Shown: piece by piece, positions 27,442 through 36,639 of the stretch
How positions within the stretch are numbered: the first letter of the stretch is position 1
Layout: each line of letters begins with the position of its first letter
Source: Caulobacter hibisci
GTDB lineage: Bacteria; Pseudomonadota; Alphaproteobacteria; Caulobacterales; Caulobacteraceae
NCBI RefSeq assembly: GCF_016135805.1
Contig: NZ_JADWOX010000008.1
Location: 1-64,000, forward strand
Direction: 5' to 3'
DNA length: 64,000 nucleotides
The notes under the pieces: generated by a model
Seen by the model: only the letters and a program-made list of their open reading frames with translations
Database searches by the model: none
Told to the model about the DNA's origin: nothing
Translations under genes and position numbers: made by a program

Positions 27442-29718
27442 ATGCTTCAGCTTAAGACCCCGATCGCCGCAAGCCTGCTGGCGACCCTGCTGGCCGGCGG
27501 CTCGGCCCTCGCCCAGACGGCGTCCAACCCGGAGCCCGCCGGCGTCGAGGAGGTGGTGGTCACCGCCCAGCGCCGCTCGGAGAACCTGCAGGACGTGCCC
27601 CTGGCGGTGACGGCGCTCAGCCCCCGCCAGCTGGAAGCCCAGCAGATCCGCGACACCACCGACCTGACCCGCTTCGTGCCCAGCGTCACCGGCGGCCTCA
27701 ACACCGGCACCGGTTCGGCCCTGACCTTCTACATCCGCGGCCTGGGCTCGACCGAGCAGATCGCCTCGTTCGACGTGCCGGTCGCCACCTATGTCGACGA
27801 GATCTATTTCGCTCGCCAGAACGCCAACGCCGTCTCGCTGTTCGACGTAGAGCAGGTCGAGGTGCTGCGCGGGCCGCAGGGCACGTTGTTCGGCCGCAAC
27901 ACTACCGGCGGCGCCGTCTCGATCACCCTGCGCAAGCCGGCCCCGGAGTTCGGCTGGTTTGTCGAAACCTCGTACGGCAGCTTCGATCGCCAGCTGCTGC
28001 GCGGCGCGGTCGACGTGCCGCTGAGCGACAAGGTGCTGACCAAGGTCTCGGCCTTCCGGGTCGATGACGCCGGCTACGGCCGCAGCCTGACCACCGGCGA
28101 AAAGCTGAACGGCGAGGACGCCTCCGGCGCCCGGGCGGCGGTGCGCCTGCTGCCCAGCGCGGCCACCACCTGGGACCTCTCGGTCGATTATGTCGACCAG
28201 GCCAAGACCACCCTGGGCTCCAATCCTGTCGATCCGGCCTACGCCTCGCGCTCGGGCCTGCGCGCGGGCGAGTGCGACCAGGACGTCATCAACACCTACC
28301 TGACCTATTCGCTGGGCAACTGCGCCCGGGTGCGCACGGCGGGCCTGACCTCGAACCTGCGCCACGACCTGGGCTGGGCCACCGTCAACCTGATCACCGG
28401 CTATCGCAGCGTCGACCAGGGCTTCGTCATCGACTTCTTCAACGGCGCCTCGTCGCGCGGCGGCTATGTGATGGCCAGCGAGATCACCAACCAGCAGTTC
28501 ACCCAGGAGCTGAAGCTGACCGGCCAGACCGGCCGGGCGCGCTGGGTGGCGGGCCTGTTCTATCTCGACGAGGACAACAAGACCGCCCAGGTCGACTATT
28601 TCAGCCGCCTGATCTCCGACTGGGTGATGAAGAACGGCGCGACCTCCAGCGCGATCTACGCCCAGGCCGACATCGCCCTGTCCGATCCCCTGACCCTGAC
28701 CGTCGGCGGGCGCTACACCCACGAGGAAAAGACCCTCGCCTATTACGACACCGGCAAGGCCAGCTATCCGGCCGGAATCACCGTCGCCCTGCCGGCCGCC
28801 GCCCTGCGCCTCACCAGCGCCAACCTGGTCGCGCGCGGCATTCCGCTGGAGCAGACGACCGAACGGTTCACCCCGCGCGTGGCGCTGTCCTACAAGCTGG
28901 ACGACGACCGGATGCTGTTCGTCTCGGCCACCAACGGCTTCAAGTCTGGCGGCTGGAACACCCGGGTCACCAGCGCCGCGGGCGTGACCATCTTCGGCCC
29001 GGAAAAGGCCTGGTCGTATGAGACCGGGGCCCGCACCGACTGGCTGGACCGCCGCCTGCGGGTCAACGCCACGGCCTATTACGAGGACGTCCAGGATCTG
29101 CAGATGCTGGCCAGCACGGGCGGCGCCTCGTTCGTCACCCGCAATTCCGGCGACCTGCGCGCCTACGGCCTGGAACTGGAGGTCTCGGCCAGCCCCACGC
29201 CCGCCCTCGATCTCTTCGCCGGCGGCTCGGCCGCGCACCGGGAATATGCGAACGTGCCGGCCCGCTTCGGCGGTTCGGCCGGGACCATCCCCTGTTCCAC
29301 TCGCCCCGAGCCGACCAACTGCACCACGACCGGCGACACGCCGGTGCGCTTCCCGTCGGTGCAGGCGACTCTGGGCGTCAGCTATCGCGTCCCCGCCCCC
29401 GACCTGAACGGGTCCTTCAGCCTCAACGGCTCGCTGAGCTATTCCCAGGCCTTCTGGACCAGCAGCTACAACGACGGCGCGACGATCACCGCCACGCCCT
29501 ATGGCGGAACGACGCCCGTGATCACCAGCTTCGCCAAGACCCCGGCCAGCACGTTGGCCAATGTCGGCATCGTCTATCGCGACGACGAGGGCCACTGGGA
29601 AGCGGCGCTGGAATGCTCCAACTGCGGCGAGTCCTACTACGCCACCGCCTCTCTGTTCGGTGTCGGCTACTACAACGACCCGCGCCGGGTGACGCTCCGG
29701 GTGAAGTATCGGTATTGA
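27442..29718 (+). CDS. TonB-dependent receptor
   Basis: 758 aa outer-membrane beta barrel for energised uptake of siderophores, vitamins or glycans. Signal peptide residues 1-25 (cut after ALA). TonB-box-like VEEVVVTAQ is followed by a plug domain (LTFYIRGLGSTEQ, VEQVEVLRGPQGTLFGRNTT) and a barrel ending in aromatic RVTLRVKYRY. Start ATG 27442 is preferred over 27430 because GGAGGG lies 6 bases upstream of it. Four Cys in CSNCG and CSTRPEPTNC suggest disulphide-bonded loops. Ligand unknown. Confidence 0.92.
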   Translation: MLQLKTPIAASLLATLLAGGSALAQTASNPEPAGVEEVVVTAQRRSENLQDVPLAVTALSPRQLEAQQIRDTTDLTRFVPSVTGGLNTGTGSALTFYIRGLGSTEQIASFDVPVATYVDEIYFARQNANAVSLFDVEQVEVLRGPQGTLFGRNTTGGAVSITLRKPAPEFGWFVETSYGSFDRQLLRGAVDVPLSDKVLTKVSAFRVDDAGYGRSLTTGEKLNGEDASGARAAVRLLPSAATTWDLSVDYVDQAKTTLGSNPVDPAYASRSGLRAGECDQDVINTYLTYSLGNCARVRTAGLTSNLRHDLGWATVNLITGYRSVDQGFVIDFFNGASSRGGYVMASEITNQQFTQELKLTGQTGRARWVAGLFYLDEDNKTAQVDYFSRLISDWVMKNGATSSAIYAQADIALSDPLTLTVGGRYTHEEKTLAYYDTGKASYPAGITVALPAAALRLTSANLVARGIPLEQTTERFTPRVALSYKLDDDRMLFVSATNGFKSGGWNTRVTSAAGVTIFGPEKAWSYETGARTDWLDRRLRVNATAYYEDVQDLQMLASTGGASFVTRNSGDLRAYGLELEVSASPTPALDLFAGGSAAHREYANVPARFGGSAGTIPCSTRPEPTNCTTTGDTPVRFPSVQATLGVSYRVPAPDLNGSFSLNGSLSYSQAFWTSSYNDGATITATPYGGTTPVITSFAKTPASTLANVGIVYRDDEGHWEAALECSNCGESYYATASLFGVGYYNDPRRVTLRVKYRY

Positions 29719-29737
29719 GGGAGGCGATCGCGGCGAA

Positions 29738-29829
29738 AACCTCGTCCTTCGACAAGCCCAGGATGAGGTTTTTCTGACGCCGAGCCCTGCAGATGGTCCT
29801 CACCCTGAGCTTGTCGAAGGGCGAGGACC
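29738..29829. repeat. Dispersed inverted repeat, family A, copy 1
   Basis: Inverted pair: CCTCGTCCTTCGACAAGCCC.. (29740 on) and its partner ending CTTGTCGAAGGGCGAGG (29811-29827). It occupies the space between the convergent TonB receptor and CCA-transferase genes and could act as a terminator for both. Confidence 0.8.
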
Positions 29830-29846
29830 ACGCGCTGGATAATCTT

Positions 29847-31145
29847 CTAGACCGCCATGCCTTGGACCACCGCCTTCAGGCGCTCGATCACCGACAGCTT
29901 GTCCTCGATGAAGTCCTGGTCGATCCACCAGATCTCGACCTCGCGCATCACCTCGCCGACCAGCGGCCCCTTGGGCACGCCGGCCCGCATCACCTCCTCG
30001 CCGGTCAGCGGGAAGGTCGGCGGGTCCCAGTTCTCGGCCAGGGCCAGCAGGGCGCGCCACTGCGGGGTGGTGGCTGGGCGGGTCGAGGCGGCCCAGGCCA
30101 GCTTCACCCGGTCGGTGAAGGTGCGCAGGCCCAGGGCGTAGACGGCCCGGCGGGCCTCGCGCGGGCTCATCCACGAGACGATGCGCGGCGAGGTCCCGAC
30201 CACCTCGACCAGCCGCTCCTTGAGGGCGTTGGACAGCCGCAGGCGCTCGGCGACTTCGCGGGCCAGGGCGACGTCGTCGGGGATCAGGGCCGCCAGGCGC
30301 AGTTCGACGTCGTTCTCGAACAGCTGCTCGGTCTCGATGGCGACCAGGCCGTCGAGGCGGGCCAGCGATTTGACGAACGGCAGGATCGCCGCCAGCACGC
30401 CGGTGGCCGCCATCAGCCGCAGGGCCGGACGCGGATCGTCGGCCGCCAGCAGCTTGAGGATCTCCTTCTGGGTGCGCTCGGCCGCGCGGCCAGAGACCAA
30501 GCCCTTCAGCGCCTTGCAGGCGGCCAGGGCCTTCTGGTCGGGCTCGCCCTTGCCGTACCAGGCCTGGAACCGGAAGAAGCGCAGGATCCGCAGATAGTCC
30601 TCGCGGATGCGCGTCATCGGCTCGCCGACGAACACCACCTTGCCGTCCTTGGCGTCCTGCACCCCGTGGCCGGTGGGGTCGTAGAGCCGCCCGTCGCCAT
30701 CGACATAGAGGGCGTTGAAGCGGAAGTCGCGACGCTGGGCGTCCTCTTCCCAGGCGTGGGTGAAGGCCACCACCGCCCGGCGGCCGTCGGTCGAGACGTC
30801 GCGGCGCAGGGTGGTGATCTCGAACGGAATCTTGCCCGACACCGCCGTGACCGTGCCGTGGTCGACGCCCGTCGGAATCGCCTTGAGCTTGGCCTCGCCC
30901 AGCGCCTCGATCACCTCGTCGGGCGTCAGGGTGGTGGCGATGTCGATATCGTCGACCGGCTTGCCCATCAGGGTGTTGCGTACGCAGCCGCCGACGAAGC
31001 GGGCGCAGCCCGGACGGCCCTTGGCCTCCAGGGCGGCGATCACCGCCTTGGTCTCCGGCCAGGTCATCCACGGCGCCTTGCCGATGGTCTGGGCTTCCAC
31101 GCGCTCAATCCCCTTACGCAACGGAATGGCACGACCCGTCGTCAC
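29847..31145 (-). CDS. CCA-adding tRNA nucleotidyltransferase / polyA polymerase family
   Basis: 432 aa class-II nucleotidyltransferase that adds or repairs the 3' CCA of tRNA. The head domain has RFVGGCVRNTLMG and the metal site DDIDIATT, then RRDFRFNALYVDGDG and the flexible-loop region EDYLRILRFFRFQAWY. The N-terminal start is uncertain; ATG at 31145 or 31067 (MTWPETK) are both possible. Last gene of the GNAT-DUF1285-NUDIX-CCA run, 32 bases after the NUDIX gene. Confidence 0.92.
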   Translation of the reverse strand: MTTGRAIPLRKGIERVEAQTIGKAPWMTWPETKAVIAALEAKGRPGCARFVGGCVRNTLMGKPVDDIDIATTLTPDEVIEALGEAKLKAIPTGVDHGTVTAVSGKIPFEITTLRRDVSTDGRRAVVAFTHAWEEDAQRRDFRFNALYVDGDGRLYDPTGHGVQDAKDGKVVFVGEPMTRIREDYLRILRFFRFQAWYGKGEPDQKALAACKALKGLVSGRAAERTQKEILKLLAADDPRPALRLMAATGVLAAILPFVKSLARLDGLVAIETEQLFENDVELRLAALIPDDVALAREVAERLRLSNALKERLVEVVGTSPRIVSWMSPREARRAVYALGLRTFTDRVKLAWAASTRPATTPQWRALLALAENWDPPTFPLTGEEVMRAGVPKGPLVGEVMREVEIWWIDQDFIEDKLSVIERLKAVVQGMAV

Positions 31146-31177
31146 GGGAAGGACGCCTTACCAATCAAGGGACTATT

Positions 31178-31870
31178 TCAGGGAATGGACGGGCGCGCCA
31201 AGGAAGAAACACCGTCGTCCCCAGCTGTCGGAAGTTCGGGATGCAGGCGCTCGTACAAGGCCCGCAGCATGCCGGCCGTCGCCCCCCAGATGAAGCGCTC
31301 GTTCCACGGCATGGCGTAGAAGAAGCGCGGGCCGGTGGGCGTATCGCGATGCTGGCGCTGGTGGTTGGCGGGGTCCATCAGGAAGTCGAACGGCGTCTCG
31401 AAGACGTCGGCCACCTCGTCGGGATTGGCGACCAGCTCGGCGGCCGGATCGACGAAGCCGACCACCGGCGTCACGTGGAAGCCGGTCACCGTGGCGTAGC
31501 CGTGCAGCATGCCGGCCACCTCGACGAAGCGGGGGTCGAGGCCCACCTCCTCGTGCGCCTCGCGCAGGGCCGTGCCCCAGGGCGTCTCGCCCGGATCGCA
31601 GCGCCCGCCGGGAAAGGCGATCTGGCCGGTGTGGCTGCGCAGGGCGTCCGAGCGGCGGGTCAGGATGACGTTCAGGCCGTCGCCGCGCTCGACCAGGCCG
31701 ATCAGCACCGCCGCCGGCCGCAGGGCGTGCGGATTGTCCATCTGCAGGCCGGGATTGAGGTCGTAATCCGAACGCCAGTCGGTCTGCAGGGACGGATCGT
31801 AGTTTTCGATCTGGTCCAGGCGGCCGCGGATGAAGGCCCGCCGCGCCGCGATGTCGGTCTGCGGGATCAT
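31178..31870 (-). CDS. NUDIX hydrolase, CoA pyrophosphatase type
   Basis: 230 aa. NUDIX box is complete: GGRCDPGETPWGTALREAHE followed by EVGL (the pattern G-x5-E-x7-REUXEEXGU). The preceding LRSHTGQIAFPGG and length match enzymes that cleave coenzyme A or related nucleoside diphosphates. Start ATG 31870 overlaps the stop of the DUF1285 gene by 4 bases (ATGA), indicating translational coupling. Confidence 0.9.
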   Translation of the reverse strand: MIPQTDIAARRAFIRGRLDQIENYDPSLQTDWRSDYDLNPGLQMDNPHALRPAAVLIGLVERGDGLNVILTRRSDALRSHTGQIAFPGGRCDPGETPWGTALREAHEEVGLDPRFVEVAGMLHGYATVTGFHVTPVVGFVDPAAELVANPDEVADVFETPFDFLMDPANHQRQHRDTPTGPRFFYAMPWNERFIWGATAGMLRALYERLHPELPTAGDDGVSSLARPSIP

Positions 31871-32460
31871 GCCAGGTGGGCTCCTGCCGGCCCGATCGGG
31901 AACCAGGCGCCGTTCGAGGCCACGCCCAGGCGCGGGCCGTCGGCCGTGTCGCGCTCGGCGGCCAGCTCGACCAGCTCGTAGAACACCGGCCGGGCGATCA
32001 GCGCTTCCAGCCCGCGCCGCACGTGCAGATAGGGCCGGGGTTCGCCGGTCTCGGCGTCGATCTCGACGCGGATGGCGTTGTCGGGCCCCGCCTCGACCGC
32101 GTCGCCGACATTGGTCAGGAACCGCAGCGCCTCGCCGTCGCGATCGACACGCACGGCGATGAACGGCGCGTCCTCGACGACGATCTTCATCTTCTCGACT
32201 GGCGTGACCAGGTGGAAGCCGTCGGGGTCGCGCCGCAGGATGGTCGAGAACAATCGCACCAGGGCCTCGCGCCCGATCGGCGAGCCCTCGTGGAACCAGA
32301 CCCCGTCCTTGCGGATGCGGATGTCGATGTCGCCGCAGTGGGCGGGATGCCACAGGTGCACCGGCGGCAGGCCGCCGCTCCCAGCCGCCTTGGCGGCGTC
32401 GGCGACGCCTTGAAGTCCGGTGGGGGCTGTGTCGGAGGGCATGGCCTTCAGGTAGGCCAT
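31867..32460 (-). CDS. DUF1285 domain protein
   Basis: 197 aa from ATG 32460 (a second ATG at 32442 gives 191 aa). GDIDIRIRKDGVWFHEGSPI and REALVRLFSTILRRD, then the second domain with FLTNVGDAVEAG, are DUF1285 features: a two-domain beta protein of unknown function, usually next to a NUDIX gene as here. Coupled by a 4-base overlap to the NUDIX gene. Confidence 0.88.
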   Translation of the reverse strand: MAYLKAMPSDTAPTGLQGVADAAKAAGSGGLPPVHLWHPAHCGDIDIRIRKDGVWFHEGSPIGREALVRLFSTILRRDPDGFHLVTPVEKMKIVVEDAPFIAVRVDRDGEALRFLTNVGDAVEAGPDNAIRVEIDAETGEPRPYLHVRRGLEALIARPVFYELVELAAERDTADGPRLGVASNGAWFPIGPAGAHLA

Positions 32461-32486
32461 GCGCGCGCCCGGCTCAAGCAAAGCCG

Positions 32487-33014
32487 CTAGGCGACGGCCA
32501 CGCGGCCTTCGAAACCTTCGTCGCCGCCCGGGGTAAGGGCTTTCAGCAGCACCCGGCGCTGATCGGCAGGACCGGGCATCACGACCTTGGCGGCCGGGGC
32601 GGCGGAAAAGCCGATGCGGGCGAAATAGGGCGCGTCGCCGACCAGCAGCACGGCGCTCCAGCCGGCCTGAGCCGCTGCGGCGCAGGCGGCCTCGACCAGG
32701 GCCTGGCCCAGGCCGGCGCTGCGCTGGGTCGCATCGACCGCCAGCGGCCCCAGAAAGGCCGCCGGCTTGCCGCCGATCGTCACCGGCCACAGGCGCACGC
32801 TGCCGATCACCAGGTCGCCGCGCAGGGCCACGAACGAGCAGGCGTCCAGCTTGTGGTTACCCTCGCGCAGGCGCTCGGACGACTTGGCGAACCGGCCTGG
32901 CCCGAAGGCGCGATCGACCAGGGCCTCGACGGCGGCGGCGTGATGCGGGGCCTCGACCGCGATGGCGGGGGCGTCCTGGGGAATGGCGGCGGCGAAAGCA
33001 GAAGAAACAGTCAT
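32487..33014 (-). CDS. GNAT family N-acetyltransferase
   Basis: 175 aa. The acetyl-CoA loop region reads QRSAGLGQALVEAA after the strand FLGPLAVD, and YFARIGF lies where the YhbS-type GNAT proteins have their conserved aromatic. Substrate unknown. First gene of the run leading to the CCA transferase, 26 bases before the DUF1285 start. Confidence 0.85.
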   Translation of the reverse strand: MTVSSAFAAAIPQDAPAIAVEAPHHAAAVEALVDRAFGPGRFAKSSERLREGNHKLDACSFVALRGDLVIGSVRLWPVTIGGKPAAFLGPLAVDATQRSAGLGQALVEAACAAAAQAGWSAVLLVGDAPYFARIGFSAAPAAKVVMPGPADQRRVLLKALTPGGDEGFEGRVAVA

Positions 33015-33277
33015 GGGGGCGACGATGATCCGGGTACGTGCAGGGGGCTTTATCCCCGGCGCGTGACGCGGCCGCGACGGCCGCCTTTCCGGGGCGTTCA
33101 GGCGTGGACCTCGGTCCGCGCGGCGCAGGTTCGTCGCAGGCGTCGCATCGGCGGCGCTCTCCCATGGCAGAGGCGGGCGGCATAGGGCCGTATGACCCGC
33201 GCGTCAACGAAATCGACGGGCTTATGAGACAAACGCGATTGCGACGCTTCGCCTCACGAGGCAGGGTCCGCGCCGAA

Positions 33278-34549
33278 ATGTCAGACCCCTCCCCGCCGGC
33301 CGCCGCCGAAATCGCCCCCGACACGTCCACCCGCGCCCTGCTGCGCGAGCGGGACTACCTGCTGTTCTGGGGCTCGCGCTTCGTCGGCACGCTCGGCGTG
33401 CAGATCCAGGCCGTGGCCCTGGGCTGGCAGGTCTACGCCATCGCCCGCCAGACCATGTCGGTCGGCGAGTCCGCCTTCATGGTTAGCATGATCGGCCTGG
33501 CGCAGTTCCTGCCGCTGTTCCTGCTGACCCTGCTGGCCGGCGAGACGGCCGACCGCCGCAGCCGCAAGCACATCGCCATGGTCACCCTGGGGATCGACAT
33601 CGTCAGCGTGCTGATCCTGTTCGGCCTGGCGGTGCGAGGCGTCCACGCCCTGTGGCCGATCTTCATGGTCGCGGTGTTCTTCGGCGCCAGCCGGGCCTTC
33701 ATGTCGCCGGCCGTCAGCGCCATGGGGCCGATGCTGGTGCCCCGCCCCCTGCTGCCGCGCGCCATCGCCTGGAACTCGCTGGCCTGGCAGGCCGGCTCGA
33801 TCGTCGGCCCCGCGCTCGGCGGCCTGCTGCTGGTGCATTCGGCGGGCATGGCCTTCGGCGGCGCCGCCGGCCTCTATCTCGTCGGCATCCTGCTGACCTC
33901 GGCCATCCGCCGGTCGACCACGCCCGAGCCGCAGTCCGGTTCGCGCCTGGAGCTGATCAAGGAAGGCCTGGCCTATGTCTGGAACAACAAGATCGTCTTC
34001 GGCTCGATCTCGCTCGACATGTTCGCGGTGATCCTCGGGGGCGCCACGGCCCTGCTGCCGGTGTTCGCCCGCGACGTGCTGCACATCGGCCCGGGCGGCT
34101 TTGGCCTGCTGCGCGCCTCGCCGGCCATCGGCGCGACCCTGGTCGGCATCTACCTGGCCAGCAACCCGATCCGTCGCCATGCCGGCCGGATCATGTTCGC
34201 CGGCGTGTTCGTATTCGGCGCGGCCACCGTGGTCTTTGGCCTGTCGCAATGGGTCTGGCTGACGGTCGGCGCCCTGGCCGTGCTGGGCGGGGCTGACATG
34301 GTCTCGGTCTATGTCCGCCAGACCCTGGTGCAGATCGTCACCCCCGACGCCATGCGCGGCCGGGTCTCGGCCGTCTCGGGCGTGTTCATCAGCGCCTCCA
34401 ACGAACTGGGCGAGGTCGAAAGCGGCGCGGTCGCCTGGCTGCTCGGCCCGGTCGGCGCGGCGGTGTTCGGGGGCCTCGGGGCGATGGTCGTCACCGGAAC
34501 CTGGGCCTGGCTGTTCCCGGCGCTGCGCAAGGCCGACCGGCTGGAGTAG
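33278..34549 (+). CDS. MFS exporter, EntS-like
   Basis: 423 aa with 12 hydrophobic segments. TM1 region (LLFWGSRFVGTLGVQIQAVA) and the TM2-3 loop GETADRRSRKHI (motif A-like) match the EntS/YfiS exporter branch of MFS. Start ATG 33278 (MSDPSPPAAAEIAP); upstream frame to 33038 is non-coding looking. Divergent from the GNAT gene with a 263-base spacer in which I see no clear promoter. Substrate unknown. Confidence 0.82.
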   Translation: MSDPSPPAAAEIAPDTSTRALLRERDYLLFWGSRFVGTLGVQIQAVALGWQVYAIARQTMSVGESAFMVSMIGLAQFLPLFLLTLLAGETADRRSRKHIAMVTLGIDIVSVLILFGLAVRGVHALWPIFMVAVFFGASRAFMSPAVSAMGPMLVPRPLLPRAIAWNSLAWQAGSIVGPALGGLLLVHSAGMAFGGAAGLYLVGILLTSAIRRSTTPEPQSGSRLELIKEGLAYVWNNKIVFGSISLDMFAVILGGATALLPVFARDVLHIGPGGFGLLRASPAIGATLVGIYLASNPIRRHAGRIMFAGVFVFGAATVVFGLSQWVWLTVGALAVLGGADMVSVYVRQTLVQIVTPDAMRGRVSAVSGVFISASNELGEVESGAVAWLLGPVGAAVFGGLGAMVVTGTWAWLFPALRKADRLE

Positions 34550-34559
34550 GCGGTGCGTG

Positions 34560-34648
34560 ACCCTCGTCCTTCGACAAGCTCAGGATGAGGGTCAGAGCCG
34601 ACGCCAGCATCGAAATCCTCACCCTGAGCTTGTCGAAGGGCGAGGATT
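34560..34648. repeat. Dispersed inverted repeat, family A, copy 2
   Basis: Same inverted pair as 29738-29829: CCCTCGTCCTTCGACAAGCT.. and its partner ending at GAAGGGCGAGG. Again between convergent genes (MFS exporter and GNAT). Confidence 0.82.
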
Positions 34649-34654
34649 TCGCCC

Positions 34655-35134
34655 TCAGGCGTCGGCAAGCCTTTTCAGCGCCTCGCCCGTCATCCGCCGC
34701 ACGATCCACTCGTCCATCGCCGCCGCTCCGAGGCTGTCATAGAAGGCGATCGACGGGGCGTTCCAGTCGAGCACGGCCCATTCCAGGCGGCCGAGGTTCT
34801 CGGCCACGCAGCGGCGGGCGAGGTTCGCCAGCAGCGCCTTGCCGGCGCCTGAACCCCGCGCGGCCGGCCGCACGAACAGGTCCTCCAGATAGATCCCGTG
34901 CCGGCCGACGAAGGTCGAGAAGTTGTAGAACCGCAAGGCAAAGCCCACCGCCTCGCCGTCGATCTCGGCGATGTCGCAGAAGGCCTTGGGATGCTCGCAG
35001 AACAGCGCCGCCTCGACATGGGCTTGCGTGGCCTCCACCGCATGCAGCAGCTTCTCGTACTCCGCCAGGTCGCGGACGAACGACAGGATCAGGCCGGCGT
35101 CGGCGGGCGCGGCGGGACGGATGGTGACGGACAT
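34655..35134 (-). CDS. GNAT N-acetyltransferase, diamine acetyltransferase-like
   Basis: 159 aa. Starts MSVTIRPAAPADAGLILSFV; the acetyl-CoA site reads RGSGAGKALLANLARRC, preceded by LEDLFVRPAARG, and WNAPSIAFYDSLGA is the usual C-terminal signature of the spermidine/diamine acetyltransferase-type branch. Its start codon overlaps that of the divergent TfoX gene by two bases. Confidence 0.88.
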   Translation of the reverse strand: MSVTIRPAAPADAGLILSFVRDLAEYEKLLHAVEATQAHVEAALFCEHPKAFCDIAEIDGEAVGFALRFYNFSTFVGRHGIYLEDLFVRPAARGSGAGKALLANLARRCVAENLGRLEWAVLDWNAPSIAFYDSLGAAAMDEWIVRRMTGEALKRLADA

Positions 35135-35459
35135 GGCGGTTTCGAATGACTTCCTGGAGTTCGTGCTGGAGCAGCTGGCCCCGCTGGGACAGCTGAAGTC
35201 CAAGCGGATGTTCGGCGGGGTCGGTCTCTACGCCAACGGCCTGTTCTTCGCGATCCTCGACGACGACACCCTCTACCTCAAGGGCGATGACGCGCTCAAA
35301 CCCCAGTTCGAAGCCGCCGGCGCCCACGCCTTCGACCCCTTCGGCGAAGGCAAGCCCATGGCCTACTGGAGCGCCCCGGCCGACGCCATGGACGACCCGG
35401 ACCTGCTGGTCGAGTGGGCGCGGAAGGCGCTGGCCGTGGCGGGGCGGAAGCGCAAGTAG
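35133..35459 (+). CDS. TfoX N-terminal domain protein
   Basis: 108 aa. SNDFLEFVLEQLAPLGQLKS, RMFGGVGLYANGLFFAILDD and PMAYWSAPADAMDD form the TfoX N-terminal domain; the C-terminal domain found in the competence regulator of Haemophilus/Vibrio is absent, as in most proteobacterial stand-alone versions. Possible regulator or nucleic-acid-related protein; function not known. Starts at ATG 35133, or at the GTG three codons upstream. Confidence 0.85.
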   Translation: MAVSNDFLEFVLEQLAPLGQLKSKRMFGGVGLYANGLFFAILDDDTLYLKGDDALKPQFEAAGAHAFDPFGEGKPMAYWSAPADAMDDPDLLVEWARKALAVAGRKRK

Positions 35460-35460
35460 C

Positions 35461-35626
35461 ACCTCTCCCAGAGGGAGAGGGAGGGGCCCGCGCCGCAGGC
35501 GTGGGAGGAATCGGTGCTTGCCCCTCTTCCGTAAAATCCCCGCGAAAGCGGGGACCCAGGCTTTTTCTGCAACCCACGACGCTCGACGATAAAACACCTG
35601 GGTCCCCGCTTTCGCGGGGATTTTAC
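35461..35626. repeat. Compound repeat: family D fragment plus family B inverted pair
   Basis: 35461-35511 is a partial family D unit. 35531-35560 and 35597-35626 are perfect 30-bp inverted arms containing the TCCCCGCGAAAGCGGGGACC core of family B. Between convergent TfoX and SDR genes. Confidence 0.85.
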
Positions 35627-35658
35627 GGGTGTTGAAGGTTCGACGGGGAGCGCTCCTC

Positions 35659-36516
35659 CTAACCGATCACCACGCCCGGCGGCGGGACGCTGTCCTCCGG
35701 CACGAAGAAGTCCGGCATCAGGCTGGCCGTCGGATCGACGCGGTACTTGTCGAAGTCGCGCACGCCCTCGCTGTAGAGGAAGGTGTCGTCGATCAGGAAC
35801 TGGCCGGTGAGCTCGCGCGAGGGCTTTTCGAAGATGGCGTGGGCGGCGTCGGCCATGATTTCGGGGGTGCGGCAGTGGCGCAGGCCCTCCTCGCCGGTCA
35901 GGGCGAACTGGATGGCGGCGGTGGCGATGCCGGTGCGCGGCCACAGGGCGTTGAAAGCGATCCCGTCGCTGCGGAACTCTTCAGCCATGCCCAGCACGCA
36001 CATCGACATGCCGAACTTGGCCATGGTGTAGGCCACGTGGCCGCCGAACCAGCGCGGCGACATGTCGAGCGGCGGCGACAGCATCAGCACGTGCGGATTG
36101 GCCGACTTCTTCAGGTGCGGGATGCAGGCCTTCGATGTCAGGAAGGTGCCACGCGTATTGACCTGGTGCATCAGGTCGTAGCGCTTCATGTCGGTCGACA
36201 GCGTGCCGGTCAGCGAGATGGCCGAGGCGTTGTTGACGAGAATGTCGATGCCCCCGAACCGCTCGACGGCCTGGTCGACCGCCGACTGCACGCTGGCCTC
36301 GTCGCGCACGTCGACCACCAGCGGCAGTGCCGCGCCGCCGGCCGCGGCGATCTCGTCGGCGGCGGTGTAGATGGTGCCGGGCAGCTTGGGGTGCGGGTCG
36401 GCGGTCTTGGCGGCGACGACGATATTGGCCCCGTCGCGAGCGGCGCGCAGCGCGATGGCCAGGCCGATGCCCCGGCTGGCGCCGGTGATGAACAGGGTCT
36501 TGCCCGCGAGGCTCAT
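35659..36516 (-). CDS. SDR family oxidoreductase (HSDL2-like)
   Basis: 285 aa. Rossmann loop TGASRGIGLA near residue 12, NNAS at about 93, and the catalytic YTMAK; MLSPPLDMSPRWFGGHVAYT is typical of the HSDL2-like short-chain dehydrogenases, likely NADP-dependent. Start at ATG 36516; the frame runs on upstream into the neighbouring gene. It shares a divergent intergenic region with the DUF2855 gene that holds a palindromic operator, so both may be under one repressor. Confidence 0.9.
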   Translation of the reverse strand: MSLAGKTLFITGASRGIGLAIALRAARDGANIVVAAKTADPHPKLPGTIYTAADEIAAAGGAALPLVVDVRDEASVQSAVDQAVERFGGIDILVNNASAISLTGTLSTDMKRYDLMHQVNTRGTFLTSKACIPHLKKSANPHVLMLSPPLDMSPRWFGGHVAYTMAKFGMSMCVLGMAEEFRSDGIAFNALWPRTGIATAAIQFALTGEEGLRHCRTPEIMADAAHAIFEKPSRELTGQFLIDDTFLYSEGVRDFDKYRVDPTASLMPDFFVPEDSVPPPGVVIG

Positions 36517-36574
36517 GGTCGTTTCTCCCTTTTGCCGGCGACCATGCGCCGCTGACGCAGCGGGCGGCAAGAAT

Positions 36575-36590
36575 TCAAACGATCGTTTGA
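36575..36590. promoter_or_regulatory. Palindromic operator, TetR-type
   Basis: Perfect 16-bp palindrome TCAAACGATCGTTTGA, located 59 bases from the SDR start and 50 from the DUF2855 start, is the shape of TetR-family operators in fatty acid and aromatic metabolism genes. No TetR gene is nearby in the window. Confidence 0.65.
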
Positions 36591-36639
36591 CTTGTGATAC
36601 GTCCTGCCGCCTACTCCCGGCGACGAACGGGAGCCTGCC

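Noticed and set aside
33015..33277. Clear promoter in the GNAT/MFS divergent gap
   Set aside because: No convincing -35/-10 pair or palindrome could be read.
35531..35626. CRISPR-like repeat
   Set aside because: A single inverted pair with no spacer series and no cas genes in the window.
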